Below are positions 33,570 to 46,479 of a stretch of 64,000 nt of DNA, in pieces. Below the pieces are notes generated by a model, which saw nothing but the letters and a program-made list of their open reading frames with translations, was not told where the DNA came from and ran no database searches. Each line of letters starts with the position of its first letter. The first letter of the stretch is position 1. The position numbers and the translations under genes are program-made. This DNA comes from Budorcas taxicolor (taxonomy: Eukaryota; Chordata; Mammalia; Artiodactyla; Bovidae): the NCBI RefSeq assembly GCF_023091745.1, contig NC_068911.1:159574004-159638003 (forward strand). Reading direction: 5' to 3'.

Positions 33570-35293
33570 AAGAAAATTAAAGATACCAAGGGAACATTTC
33601 ATGCAAAGATGGGCTCGATAAAGGACAGAAATGGTATGGACCTAACAGAGAAGATATTAAGAAGAGGTGGCAAGAATACACAGAAGAACTGTACGAAAAA
33701 GATCTTCACGACCAAGATAATCACGATGGTGTGATCACTCACCTAGAGCCAGACATCCTGGAATGTGAAGTCAAGCGGGCCTTAGAAAGCATCACTACAA
33801 ACAAAGCTAGTGGAGGTGATGGAATTCCAGTTGAGCTATTTCAAATCCTGAAAGATGATGCTGTGAAAGTGCTGCACTCAATATGCCAGCAAATTTGGAA
33901 AACTCAGCAGTGGCCACAGGACTGGAAAAGGTCAGTTTTCATTCCAATCCCAATTCCAGTGAAAGGCAATGCCAAAGAATGCTCAAACTACCGCACGATT
34001 GCACTCATCTCACATGCTGGTAAAGTAATGCTCAAAATTCTCCAAGCCAGACTTCAGCAATACATGAACTGTGAACTTCCTGATGTTCAAGCTGGTTTTA
34101 GAAAAGGCAGAGGAACCAGAGATCAAATTGCCAACATGTCATCAAATTGACAACGTTGGATTGTCAAAAAAGCAAGAGAATTCCAGAAAAATATCTATTT
34201 CTGCTTTATTGACTATGCCAAAGCCTTTGACTGTGTGGATCACAATAAACTGTGGAAAATTTTGAGAGAGATGGGAATACAAGACCACCCGATCTGCCTC
34301 TTGAGAAACCTATATGCAGGTCAGGAAGCAATAGTTAGAACTGGACATGGAACAACAGACTGGTTCCAAATAGGAAAAGGAGTACATCAAGGCTGTATAT
34401 TGTCACCCTGCTTATTTAACTTCTATGCAGAGTACATCATGAGAAATGCTGGGCTGGAAGAAGCACAAGCTGGAATCAAGATTGCTGGGAGAAATATCAA
34501 TAACCTCAGATATGCAGATAACACCACCCTTATGGCAGAAAGTGAAGAGGAACTAAAAAGCCTCTTGACGAAAATGAAAGAAGAGAGTGGAAAAGTTGGC
34601 TTAAAGATCAACATTCAGAAAACGAAGATCATGGCATCTGGTCCTACCACTTCATGGTAAATAGATGGAGGAACAGTGGAAACAGTGTCAGACTTTATTT
34701 TGGGGGGCTCCAAAATCACTGCAGATGGTGATTGCAGCCATGAAATTAAAAGACACTTACTCCTTGGAAGGAAAGTTATGGCCAACCTAGATGGCATTTT
34801 GAAAAGCAGAGACATTACTTTGCCAACAAAGGTCCGTCTAGTCAAGGCTATGGTTTTTCCAGTGGTCGTGTATGGATGTGAGAGCTGGACTGTGAAGAAA
34901 GCTGAGCGCCCAAGAATTGATGCATTTGAACTGTGGTGTTGGAGAAGACTCTGGAGAGTCCCTTGGACTGCAAGGAGATCCAATCAGTCCATCCTAAAGG
35001 AGATCAGTCCTGGGTGTTCATTGGAAGGACTGATGCTGAAGCTGAAACTCCAATACTTTGGCTACCTCATGGGAAGAGTTGACTCACTGGAAAAGACCCT
35101 GATGCTGGGAAGGATTGGGGGCAGGAGGAGAAGGGGACAACAGAGGATGAGATGGCTGGATGGCATCACCGACTTGATGGACAGAAGTTTGGGTAAACTC
35201 CTGGAGTTGGTGATGGACAGGGAGGCCTGGCGTGCTGCGATTCATGGGGTTAAAATGAGTCGGACACAACTGAGCGACTGAACTGAACTGAAC
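33570..35293 (+). mobile_element. BovB LINE, longest copy (1.7 kb), reverse-transcriptase region
   Basis: The 5'-truncated BovB starts near AAAGATACCAAGGGAACATT and ends in GACTGAACTGAACTGAAC. Translated in two or more frames it shows the RTE reverse transcriptase: TNKASGGDGIPVELFQ, AGFRKGRGTRDQIAN, IDYAKAFDCVDHNKLW, GCILSPCLFN and the catalytic box. The usual YADD reads YADN (34511-34522), a TAA stop lies at 34658-34660, and a 19-bp tandem duplication at 34122-34159 breaks the frame. The copy is inactive on several counts. Confidence 0.95.
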
Positions 35294-36439
35294 TTCCCCG
35301 TGAGTATTAATTCATCCTCCAAAATCTCTCTGAAGAACAAGGATGATTCCACGTGCTGGTATCTCATCCCTAGAACCATCAATGTGTGCAGAGGAAGACC
35401 CGGAAGTAGCACATTGGATAGTATCAGGGGACGAGGCAAAGCCACCATGACTTAAAGGAATCAACATTTGAGAAAAAAACTGAAAAATAAACACAAAAAG
35501 ATAGTCTGTGTGTGCTAATAATCTCCATTCAGATCAACAGGCAGTAGGAAATTGATCCCCATTTATACAGAAAAGCAAACAGCCCTGAGTCAAGAATATG
35601 GCCATCAGTCTGATTTATCAGGTAGTCAGTTATCAGATTCCATTTCCCTCTCTATGAAGTTTCACAGGAATGCAACACCTTCATTATTAGATGGCAGCTT
35701 CATTCCCTGGGCTGAACCCTGTGCTCTGACCAGGAGGTACAAGTTTACTGGTCTGGAACAGAAGCCCAGGGAAGGCAAGCATAGATTTCTAGTGGCTTGA
35801 GGAAATAGCAGGAAAATGATGAGGTGGCCAGAGATAGTGTCCAAGAGCTAATTCCACAGGGCACGGCAGTTCACATGCCGTGCCTTTCACACGAGTTGCC
35901 ACACCAACCATTTGGGACAGAGAACGTATTTTGCTAAGATCTCTGGGAGACAACAGGAAGGGAAACTGCTGTTGGGCCCACGTGGACACTGCACTGTGGA
36001 AGACTTTAAGGCCCCCAGTGCCACCTGTCGGGGACGCAGGCACCTGAACAACCTCGAACAACATCAGTGAGTTTCTGGTAAAATGCCATTAAAAGCACCT
36101 AAGTCACTAGCCTGTAGCAAGGCTTAACTGAGAGGGTGACTATAAAACATGTGACACAGACTCTGACAATTGAGCCAATTACAGAACAATTCATTCATTC
36201 CATGCAGTAGCTAGAAGCCACCAGAAACCATACTGGGAGGGGGCAGAAGAGGCCACAGCCACCCTGACACGGAAGCTCTCTGCTCTTGGTCATGCTGCAG
36301 ACACGAGTGCAAAGGGGAACATCTCAAAACATGTTGTCAGGGAAACGCCGACATTTACACTCATCATATGACACCGCTAGTCTCAAATTAGGAACATTGC
36401 CCAAGTTACCGCTGTTCTAACACTGGGTGTGAAGGCACT
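35294..36439. other. Unassigned sequence
   Basis: No repeat or gene was recognised. Several CpGs cluster at about 35860-36040 (CCACGTGGACAC, CTGTCGGGGACGCAGG) without a recognisable promoter. Confidence 0.45.
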
Positions 36440-36554
36440 GCAGAAGGAAATGGCAACCCGCTCCAGTGTTCTTGCCTGGAGAATCCCAGGGACGGGGGAG
36501 CCTGGTGGGCTGCCGTCTAAGTGGTTGCACAGAGTTGGACACGACTGAAGCGAC

Positions 36555-36585
<31 letters not shown>

Positions 36586-36590
36586 CAGCA
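36440..36590 (+). mobile_element. BOV-A2 monomer with CAG tail and 10-bp TSD
   Basis: A single Bov-A2 monomer (GCAGAAGGAAATGGCAACC to GGACACGACTGAAGCGAC) ends in about eight CAG units and GAGCAGCA. TGAAGGCACT at 36430-36439 is repeated at 36591-36600, so both ends are fixed. Confidence 0.95.
36555..36590. repeat. (CAG)n microsatellite, SINE tail
   Basis: A GCAGCAGCAG... run interrupted once by GGAG. It is the ordinary tail of BOV-A2 and is probably length-variable. Confidence 0.9.
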
Positions 36591-39500
36591 TGAAGGCACT
36601 TCCTATGTGGTTTTGAACTTACAATTTAAAAGCTGATCCATTATTAAAATTGATTGTCCTTAGTGAGTATAGAGCACTTTATGCTTTACTAGTTGAAAGG
36701 AAAAACTACATCTATGCATGGTAAGTTCACACCATATTCCATATATTCCATGAAGTTTAATTTCCTAAGACTGTGAAAAAGCTTCATTTGACTGACTAAT
36801 ATCTTTTCCCTAATAGTTTCTGAGGTTTCTTCTCTGCAACTCTCAGCTTGATTTATCAGTGTTTAATACATAATTGGCACTCAATAACTGTATTATCTAA
36901 AAAAGTATCTATAGGAAAATCATAAGTACTCATACACATATTCTAAGGTCCAAAAGACTTAATTAAGGGCAATTTCAGCCAAAGAAGAAATGGATTATTA
37001 AGTTTTTGGAGATTTGCCTCACATTTGACAGTGAGTAAAGTCAGGGTTTGTTAACCTTTTAAAAGTGTTATCCTCTTCTGCTAAACAAAATAAAAATCTC
37101 AACCAATTTTTTAATGCTACAAGTTAAATATGGCTAAGAAGATAAAGAAATTTTAATCTCGATTATAACTGATTTCAAATAATACAAACTCTTGTCTTCT
37201 CCTTCCTCCTCAAATATTTAAGCAAACCATTCCTAGGGTAAAGATGCGGTATATAAAATTACCAAATCCACTAACACACATGAACACATCACAGTAATTT
37301 AGAGTCTTCATCAACAACATAGCCAGCATTTGCTTCATGTCAGGCACTATATTAGAGGTTTCAATATGCATTATTTCATTTAATCCTCACAGCCACCCTA
37401 AGATTCTTCTACTATCTCTGTTTAAAAATGAGTAAACTGAGGTTCAAAAATAATGAGTATATTCCTCCAGATCTCAAAGACAGTAAGTGAGGCAATTTGG
37501 ATTCAAAGCCATGTTCTTGACCATGAATGTATAGACAATGCTATAAAAAGAATGGGTGGAAGTTCTGTCACACCTCTCATCTAAATAGAGGCCACTAGGA
37601 CATACAAAGTTATTTTTATAAAAGGAAATGAAGAGTAAGCTTCGTGTTTACAAAGGGTAATGAGAAATTACATAGTGAAATGCCATTCTGATAAATCTAT
37701 ATGAAATCAGCTAGAACAACATTTCACATAATAGGCACCTGGATATCGGAAATGCCTTCCCTTCTGGAAAATAGTTTGCAAAAGAGATTGTCATCATAAA
37801 AGCACCTCTTCATCCCTTAATTCATGCCCTCCTAGAAAAACAGTAAATGTGAAGTCTCTCATTCCCTGGAGAGTCTAGACAGTGGTAGATGCAAGCAACT
37901 GGGTGTGACTAATAGATTCTGACAAACAAACACAAACAGAGCCCTAAGGTAAAGAGTGAGGCCTGACATTTACTGGCCCCATAAAACAGAAACCCTTTTC
38001 ACTCTAGCATCCTAGCTCTTCTGGCCCAGTGCTTGCAGCTTAAGATCTAGTGGGCTCGGGGCTATTTTTATCTGACAACTTTTCCCTCAGTCCCTTCCAC
38101 CCTTTATTTAGAAAGCCAAAATAAAACCCAAAAAAAGTATACTTATAGAGCCATAAGCCATAAACTAGAATAGGTAAAGAGAAGTCCTCTGACATAGAAA
38201 GCCAAAAAAGAACAGAAGATGAAAAAGTAAATCATAAACAGCTGTATCTCCCCTCCCAACTGTTTACATTCTTAGACATCCACTTTTCAAAAATATTCCC
38301 TACGTAGATCAAAACAGGCTGTACTTTGAGAAGGGGCAAACAATGACGTTAGCTTTAAGATATTACACAGTTTACATATAAACAGAGCTGAGTTTATGTG
38401 CCTTATTCTGGTTGTTGAGAACAGATCTGAAGCGCTCAAATAGAGAGCTATCATTGTGTTAATTATCTGTCTACAGAAAACTCTAAAATACAAAGGTGAC
38501 CTTTACAACTCTCTAGCTTGAGTGTATGTTCCCCATTTACGGTATAAGATACTACTGGCTTCACCAATCAAAATAATCCAAAAAGCCTTCTCAAGTTGAA
38601 CTTGGGTAGCACAAGCCCTGGCTGACGGTGAACGCAGTTACTGGGGGCACTCTGTCCCTTCATTTCCCGTACTTTCCTCCCAACTTTCCCCCCTCCTCCT
38701 CCCAACTTCTCCCCTGCCCTTTCCCCTAATCCCTTCTACCTATCTCTCAGAGCCACCCATAAATACTTCTCAGCATTGCTATTGATACTCATCACTATTA
38801 TTGGCCCCATACCAATAACCACTGTTCAGATTCTTGCCTTTGAGAATTACAACACGAATCCACAATTAACGAACCCTAAGGGCATGGATCGCCCCATCCC
38901 ATCATCACCTATGCACCTGGAAGAGGAGAAGGAAGGACTTCAATCTCTAAAAGTCTAGTTTGTTACATTCTCGAGACACCAGCAGTTGGCAAAACCTCTT
39001 TAAAACATGCCATCCATTCACAGACCTCGCAGCATTTACTTTGAACTGTCCATATCAAAGGAGAGACTTCATTCTAAAATGCTCCAGCTTTAACTGAACA
39101 CAAGCCCACTCCATCAGGAGTAGCCAATTAATGACAGCCAATAAAAAAATTCAGGTAGATAAAAGATTTGGCTGTCCTGAACTATCATTAAGAAATCATT
39201 TATCCTATACCCACGTGTCTCAGGTATAAGCCAAGGTGAATCACCAGCTTCATCTTTCTGAGAAAGTTCTGATGTTAAAATCTGGCATTGATGACCTCAA
39301 TGAAATCAAAACACATGCTCCATGGAAGGTGGTGAAACAGCCCTGAATATGCATTCCTTGTCAGTGAATCATGGTTGCCCAAAAGTTTCCAAGGACTGTT
39401 TGTAAACATTAACCCTACAACAAGGTCAATGTCTTGACATCCAAAAAGGTGGCTCCAAGTGTTTCGCACCTAGAGGTTTCATGATGAATAAACAAAACAA

Positions 39501-39849
39501 TATATTCCACCTTTAGAACCTTAGTGAAAAAAGGTAGTTTTGAAATCAGATGACTTTACTGATCAATTACACCTTTACTGCTACATTACAATAGCAATGC
39601 GAATTCAGACTCAATGGTCCAAACCACAACTCTGACAGAATTGCAAGGAAGCACCAAACTGACTCCTTTAAGATATAATGGTTCCAAGAAGGCTTTTTAT
39701 TGATCTTTGCTGCCCAGAGTAATCACTAAAAGGGTTGGCTTATGTATATAAGTTTGCTAAGGAGGGACGCGAAAATGTCTGTAGAAGCGTCAATACTCTG
39801 GAACAGAACTCTTCTAATCAAAAATGTTATAGTTTTTAAAAAAAGATAT
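36591..39849. other. Repeat-poor region with MIR remnants and a CT-rich tract
   Basis: A MIR/L2-like tail lies at about 36855-36895 (TTAATACATAATTGGCACTC then AATAACTG). MIR is annotated separately at 37325-37535. A pyrimidine-rich tract lies at about 38652-38742. The ORF at 38776-38958 is a chance frame. The rest is unrecognised. Confidence 0.45.
37325..37535 (-). mobile_element. MIR SINE
   Basis: On the plus strand: ATTTGCTTCATGTCAGGCAC, ATTATTTCATTTAATCCTCA, CAGCCACCCTAAGATTC, AATGAGTAAACTGAGGTTCA. This is the standard order of a reversed MIR. Confidence 0.8.
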
Positions 39850-39996
39850 CAGGACTTCCCTGGTGGTTCAGTGGTTAAGATTTTATGTTTCTACTGCAGG
39901 GGGCATGGGTTCTACCCCTGGTTGGGAAACAAAGATGCTGCATATCCCGTACAGTGTGACCAAAAAATAACAAATATATTAAAAAAAAAAAAAAAA
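39850..39996 (+). mobile_element. CHR-type tRNA-derived SINE with poly-A
   Basis: CAGGACTTCCCTGGTGGTTC head, CTACTGCAGGGGGCATGGG, GTTCTACCCCTGGTTGGG (B-box region), GTGACCAAAAAAT end, then an A run to about 39995. Plus orientation. Confidence 0.9.
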
Positions 39997-42900
39997 TGAC
40001 GGTTTCTCTCCTTAATAGTCTTCAGAGAAGGAAACCACACGTAGCCAAAGAGAGGTCTGGAGGACTGTATCCTTATTTTCAATGATGAAAGGCAGGTATA
40101 AGAAGTACAAATTTGATTGTTTATAAAGTGTTACAATGAATGGGTCATGACAATGACTCCAAGTAATACAACATTTGGGGACCTACAATATACAGAGTGA
40201 GAAGTCCTAGCACATAATGGTTAGCACCACTTCTGCAGACCTAGTCCTGGATATGCAAAAAGCCAGCAGTTCCAAAACATGTTCTGCAGAACAGGCGCTC
40301 CAAGAGAAAGAAGGTTCTGTGGCCAATGACACTTAAGCAATATCTCTCTCTTGACATTAGAACCTTCATATTTTGTTTAACCTTGTGTTTCCTAAACTTC
40401 TGATCAAACAATATGTAGATTTTATTTCACACTAATGACTCTAACATCCTGTGAAACACACTTTGGAAAAGACTTTGTTAAAAATTCCAAGCCCCCTCCC
40501 CCGTCCCCATCCCTCACAAAAAAGCACTTGCTCTTGAACTTTGCTATTCAAAAAATATTATGATGACATATCAGACAAAATAATATAGAGATAAACTAAA
40601 GAAATATATTGGGGGATGGAAAAGTTGATAAAAAATTAACTGAACACAAAAATATACTTTGAGGGTATCATATCTGTTTTTTATTCCTAAATTCCTAATA
40701 TCATTTGTAGTCAATAATTTACAATGTGATATGCCAAATGTCAAAAGTATTATTTGCTGCTTTGATTTTTGAAAGAAAATGAATATACAGAGGTAAAATG
40801 AAGAGTGGAGAGAGCAAAATTCCTTCCCTAATCATTTGTAGACTTGATTTGACTTCAGAAAAACCATCCTTTGGTTTTCCTGGTTCATGTATGAAAGGTG
40901 TTTTATTTTTACCTTCATGGCATTGGTGGATAAAGGTCATATAAATGAAATGGTTTATTACTATACAAATAGTTTTAAATAATAATTGAAGAAATACAGA
41001 CAAAAGTAAAAATATTTTACATTGCTAGAAAAACCAACGCTACCATTAGTCTACCACTATGACCAACCACCCAGGATGAGTACATTTAAAATTAAAAAAG
41101 AAAATTAATGACAATATCATATATTATTTCAAAATATTAAACAGAATATATTATTTTTAGCCAAAATAGTTTCTCAAGATACTGCTGGGTATACTGGAAG
41201 AATGTGAAGTCTGAATGTTTAAATGTGAATATTTAGATGGGCAGAAATTTTACCTTATGCGGTTAAACCTTGATTAACATAGAAATAATTACAATGACTC
41301 AGACTATGACTTTGATCCCTTTCTTGGCTTCCAAAAGGCTGCAATGATATGTATATTTTCTAAGATATCTTTATGTATATAAGATAAACTCCCAGAAATA
41401 TAGAAATGAAATAGAAAGAGCATAACATTTTATAGGAGTAATCAAAAAGGCAACGGTGGTAGGGAAGGGAAGTTAAAGCACCAAATGTAAATGGCAACAG
41501 CCCCACAAGGGCTGTTGAGGACACAGCCAGAGAGGACACAGTCCAATTGAAGATGCCTAAAATGTCCAAGAAAGTGGAATTTTTGCAACTCTTCTGATAG
41601 ACACAGGGATTATCTTGAAGACATTTTCATAAATCCCTGTAGCAAAAATGCTCAACACACATTACAAATTATTGTAGCCAATAATTGCAGAATAAGAGAG
41701 ACTGTGCAATTATACATTCACTTCTGTTTGTGCCCAGAAGATGACTCATAGAGGCCCAGTGGGGGATCATGTAAAAATAAGCCCTAATATCCAAAACTGC
41801 CTGTTTCAGGGGAAAAAATATTACACAAGGCTCAAAGCACAAAGTCACAACTAGTAAGTAATATTCATTAGGCACTCATGTAGTATGGAAATCCAAATGC
41901 TCATTTATAAATGTGAGATAAAGTTGCTGTATTTTTACAAATGAAATGCTGGTAAATGGAAAAGTTCTTTCCACAAAGCAAAACACCTTGTTCAGAGCAA
42001 ACTTTTATGGAGGTCTGGAACAAATGAACTTCTAAACATGGTACCTGCATGTAATAAAGGGGCAAATGAGTACTGGGTTCTTGAGTCTGAAATTACAAAG
42101 GTTTTGACATCGCCAGCAAAGCATGGCAGCTGGCAAACATTCCGAACCATGAACCCACCAAACAGCAGCTGGAAGCAAGCCGCATTCCAAAACTCTACAA
42201 CCTCTTCTTATAATGTAGTAAAATGCTGATGTGCAGGGAAATTTATTTCCTCTACTAAGGCTGAATGAAGATCATGTGAGCAGAGAAGAGCTCATTATAA
42301 ACAGAGCAGAGAGAAATTTTCATATGTATTTTAAAAGCGAATGAAAAATAACACCAAAACTTAACAATTTTCAAAATTCATGTGAAGGCAAATAAAAACC
42401 ATTTTTTAAATCTAATTGAAAACATGCCATTTTCTTTACGCTAGTGAAAACTCTAGAGACTCGAACGTCACCATAAAATGTAAATATGTCATGAATCACG
42501 AAGCCATGAAAACACAGTGAGATGTTTTGTCTTCTAGAGATCTGTTAGAACTCATACACAGGCTTAGACAAGAGAAAAGTCACTCACAGAATAAGCCCAC
42601 CCCGCAAACAAAAGTCTCCTTCAGGTGCATAAATTAAATTTGGAGTTCATATTGCTTGTTTTATTTTTACATTGTTTGTTTTGTTGTCTTGTGCCCTAAA
42701 GACAAAATTAAAAGTTAACTTTAAAACCAAGAATCCATAAGTGGCTTTACGAAAATGTTGTCTGAAATATTATTTCAACAAAAGGTAGCATTTAGAATCT
42801 CTCTATTCCTTGGAGCAAGTTGAAATACCCAGTTAGTTTATAAACTGTCAGTAGCAGAGAATCTCAGGAATAGCAAATCTAATGGTGTCCGGTGCACACT

Positions 42901-43708
42901 TCCCTACAAAGATAAGCAGTCATCCTTTTTTTCCCTTCTTAATCTGCTGTGGCTCCATTAGTAAGCCCCTAAAAATGTAACCTGGCATTTACACTCTTAT
43001 CCATCTGGAATGTCTCTACGTCAGAGGAAAACCCTCACCCCTCTGTGAAAGATGAACAAGTACACAGCTGGTAGAGATCTGGGCACGTAGGAAGGAACCC
43101 CGCTTAAGTGTCTACATCCACATGGCTCAATGGTTAATCCCGCATATACCCTCTCCTTCCCACCTTCCGATGAAGCCAGCAAGGAACTGTTTTTTTAAAT
43201 CACTGAATTCTGTACTATTACCAGACACCTAACAATTCTTTTCTTGAAAAGATATTGCAAGAACAAAGCCTGAAAACTTGCCATCGAAGCTGTCTGAAGT
43301 CCAGGGTGTTAACCCTCACTAGAAACCTTGGAAGCAAATGTGCACGAGGTTAAGGGCAGTCTTGTGAAAGTAACGTTGTGAAATCTAATCCTGTACCTCT
43401 TCCCACCTCCCAGCAATAGACTCACACATGTGCCTTGCAGTGGAGATTCGGGAATTGCTGAGGTTTTCCACGCTGCTTCCATGAAAACCAACACTTCTAG
43501 GTTTCACTGCTGGCTTGCAATGTGAAGCTAAACTTAGACATCAAGCTGTGTTCTCTATCAAGCTACAACATCTCACTGGCTATAGATAGGAATGCAAACG
43601 TACAGACAATTCCAATTAACTATCGGTTTTAATGAGCAAAGCGGAGCAATCAAACCCAACTCTCCAGATAAGTTAACTACAGCTTAATTGCTTTGGAATG
43701 CTTTCAAA
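39997..43708. other. AT-rich, unassigned region
   Basis: No repeat family was recognised over 3.7 kb. The 40550-41180 part is especially AT-rich. ORFs here are short and AT-driven. Confidence 0.45.
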
Positions 43709-43780
43709 GCCTGGTGGGCTATGGTCCATAGGGTCACAAAGAGTCAGACAGGATGGAAGTGACTTAGTACACATGCACGC
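43709..43780 (+). mobile_element. Bov-A SINE tail fragment
   Basis: GCCTGGTGGGCTATGGTCCA through GGAAGTGACTTAGTAC is the last ~70 bases of a Bov-A monomer. It lies 27 bases before the next BovB. Confidence 0.8.
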
Positions 43781-43807
43781 TCAGTATTAAATTTAGCTTT
43801 TGTTGAA

Positions 43808-44653
43808 CCACAAGCTGGAATCAAGATTGCCGAGAGAAATATCAATAACCTCAGATATGCAGATGACACCACCCTTATGGCAGAAAGTGAAGAGGAACTA
43901 AAAAGCCTCTTGATGAAAGTGAAAGAGGAGAGTGAAAAAGTTGGCTTAAAGCTCAACATTCAGAAAACGAAGATCATGGCATCTGGTCCCATCACTTCAT
44001 GGGAAATAAATGGGAAAACAGTGGAAATAGTGTCAGACTTTATGTTTCTGGGCTCCAAAATCACTGCAGATGGTGACTGCAGTCATGAAATTAAAAGACC
44101 CTTACTCCTTGGAAGAAAAGTTATGACCAACCTAGATAGCATATTCAAAAGCAGAGACATTACTTTGCTGACTAAGGCCCATCTAGTCAAGGCTATGGTT
44201 TTTCTTGTGGTCAGGTATGGATATGAGAGTTGGACTGTGAAGAAGGCTGAGCACCAAAGAATTGATGCGTTTGAACTGTGGTGTTGGAGAAGACTCTTGA
44301 GAGTCCCTTGGACTGCAAGGAGATCCAACCAGTCCATTCTGAAGGAGACCAACCCTGGGATTTCTTTGGAAGGAATGATGCTAAAGCTGAAACTTCAGTA
44401 CTTTGGCCACCTCATGCGAAGAGTTCACTCATTGGAAAAGACTCTGATGCTGGGAGGGATTGGGGGCAGGAGGAGAAGGGGACAACAGAGGATGAGATGG
44501 CTGGATGGCATCACTGACTCGATGGACGCGAGTCTGAGTGAACTCCAGGAGTTGGTGATGGACAGGGAGGCCTGGCGTGCTGCAATTCATGGGGTTGCAA
44601 AGAGTTGGACACGACTGAGCGACTGAACTGAACTCAACTGAACTCAACTGAAC
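43808..44653 (+). mobile_element. BovB LINE, 5'-truncated, open C-terminal frame
   Basis: The copy starts inside the reverse-transcriptase region just before the catalytic box, which is intact as YADD (43856-43867). The frame then runs open to a stop at 44624-44626, with 249 codons after the first Met at 43877. The conserved RTE C-terminal blocks NIQKTKIMASGPITSW, DAFELWCWRRLLRVPW and VMDREAWRAAIHGVAKSW are all readable. The 5' half (endonuclease and most of RT) is absent, so it cannot move itself. The tail has ACTGAACTCA-type repeats. Confidence 0.95.
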
Positions 44654-45898
44654 CTGAGGTTCTGACAGTACAACCACAGGGGGTGCTATTTATACCATCA
44701 TCTGTATGAAACAGTCCCAAGGAGTGGTGATCAGGTGGTTGTGGGTTTTATTAAGTCTACCCAGAGGTATACTTGAGAGTTATCCATTTTATCTCCGATA
44801 CTATGCTTATGTAATTCTTCCCAGCCACTTTCTCCACACTCGTCAACTGTCAATTACAGTGATAAAGTTTTGCTTCTCATCTAAATTTACACTAAATAAA
44901 CGTCAGTTGAGGCCTCAAAGAGCCTCCTTCTTCCCACCAAGAATCCTAAATTGCAGATAACTAGTTCTAAAATTTGAACAGAACTAAGATTTTACAGGTA
45001 TTTCAATAAATCTGAAATTCTCCCAAGCCAAGGAATTTGCCCAAAAAAGTGGTGTTTGATCTAGTGAAGTTCTACGTTGTCAGCCTTGGAACTTAAATGA
45101 CCGTTTCATTAATGTAACTTGGAAATCATGATAGGGCCATAAACATGGTCACAAATAAGAGAGGTTGCCAAGTGACATTGCTTTCCTTCGTAAACTACAG
45201 GAATATTAAGGTTTATCATTAGTTTAAGCAAAGACCCCTGATTACTGGCTTGTACAGGCACTTCATTCTGCAGGCAAAAATGACTGATCTGTATATAAGG
45301 TTGATCTACAGTCCTAGATCCATATAATTATTGCTTACTACAGAAGCACTCTCAATACAATTAGAAGGCTCCCTAAGGCTCATGCTCTTCCAACAACTGG
45401 GAATCATTTTCCAGAACAACACAGGTTTAACTTTGGTTTGATTGATTAGCAAAATTTTTAAAAACCTTGCTCTTCGGGGTAGAAAAATGCACTATTACCA
45501 TCTGAATGTAGCATCCAGACTCAGAATCAATGCCCAGAATTCTTTGGGAAGCCATTACATCTGTCATAGTGTACTAATAACTGAAGACACATAATTCATG
45601 TCTCCTGTGATATAACCATCTAAAAAGGCATGAGATCATAAAAATGTAAAAACAAGATAAGGAGCAAAACATTACAATGTAAATTTTACCAAGAGGTCTA
45701 CCTACAATTTCTGCTGCAAGACCTCAATTCTGTTGCTACAGCTGGAAAGCAACCACAGACAATACATATATGGGTTTAGCTGTGCCCCGCAAAATGACAG
45801 AAACAAGCGATGGTCAGATTTTAGTCTCTAAGACTAATCTGTTGACTCAATCTAGTGTGAAGTCAGTAAAACCACATATTTCACTGTAAATCAGGAAT
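44654..45898. other. Unassigned sequence
   Basis: Nothing recognised; AT-rich with no long ORF. Confidence 0.5.
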
Positions 45899-45911
45899 AA
45901 GAATACAAAAG

Positions 45912-46120
45912 AGAGAAAGAAAGATAGTGCTAAGTCATGTCCAACTTTTGTGATGCCATGTAGCCCACCAGGTTCCTATGTCCATGGGATTCTCTAGGCA
46001 AGAATACTGGAGTAGATTGCCATTTCCTTCTCCAGGGGAACTTCCTGACCCAGGAATTGAACACAGGTCTCCTGCATTGCGAGCATATGCTTTACCGACT
46101 GAGCTATGTGGGAAGCTTTA
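45912..46120 (-). mobile_element. Bov-tA SINE with 13-bp TSD
   Basis: Minus-strand Bov-tA (AGTGCTAAGTCATGTCCAAC at the left; TTTACCGACTGAGCTATGTG at the right). The flanks are AAGAATACAAAAG at 45899-45911 and 46121-46133, an exact 13-bp target-site duplication. Confidence 0.95.
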
Positions 46121-46303
46121 AAGAATACAAAAGGGACTGCACATAAAAGCCAAACTGGGGGGTGAGGGAGGGATGGATCAGGAGTTAGAGATTAGTAGAT
46201 GCAAACTACTATATACAGAATGGAGAAGCAAGGTCCTGCTATTTAGCACAGGGAACTGTATTTGATATCCCGTGATAAACCATAATGCAAAAAAGAACAT
46301 ATA

Positions 46304-46426
46304 GGGAGTTCCCTGGTAGTCCAGAGGTTAGGACTCCATTCTTCCACTGCAGGGGGCCTGGGTTTGATCCCTGGTCAGGGAACGAAGATCCTACAAGTTG
46401 TGCAGTGTGACCAGAAAAAAAAAAAA
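46304..46426 (+). mobile_element. CHR-type SINE nested in L1
   Basis: GGGAGTTCCCTGGTAGTCCA head, CCACTGCAGGGGGCCTGGG, TTTGATCCCTGGTCAGGG, end GTGTGACCAG plus A12. Near-identical flanks AAAAGAACATAT (46291) and AAAAGAATATGT (46429) are an imperfect TSD. Confidence 0.92.
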
Positions 46427-46434
46427 GGAAAAGA

Positions 46435-46437
<3 letters not shown>

Positions 46438-46476
<39 letters not shown>
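46438..46476. repeat. (TG)n microsatellite within L1
   Basis: An uninterrupted TG run of about 38 bases. Related L1 copies have a short TATGTATGTATA at the same place, so it expanded from that seed. Confidence 0.95.

Positions 46477-46479
<3 letters not shown>

Noticed and set aside
33731..34660. Host reverse-transcriptase-like gene
   Set aside because: The similarity is to BovB RTE; the copy has stops, a duplication and a changed catalytic box, so it is a transposon remnant.
36555..36590. Polyglutamine-type CAG repeat
   Set aside because: It is the tail of a BOV-A2 SINE, not part of a coding frame.
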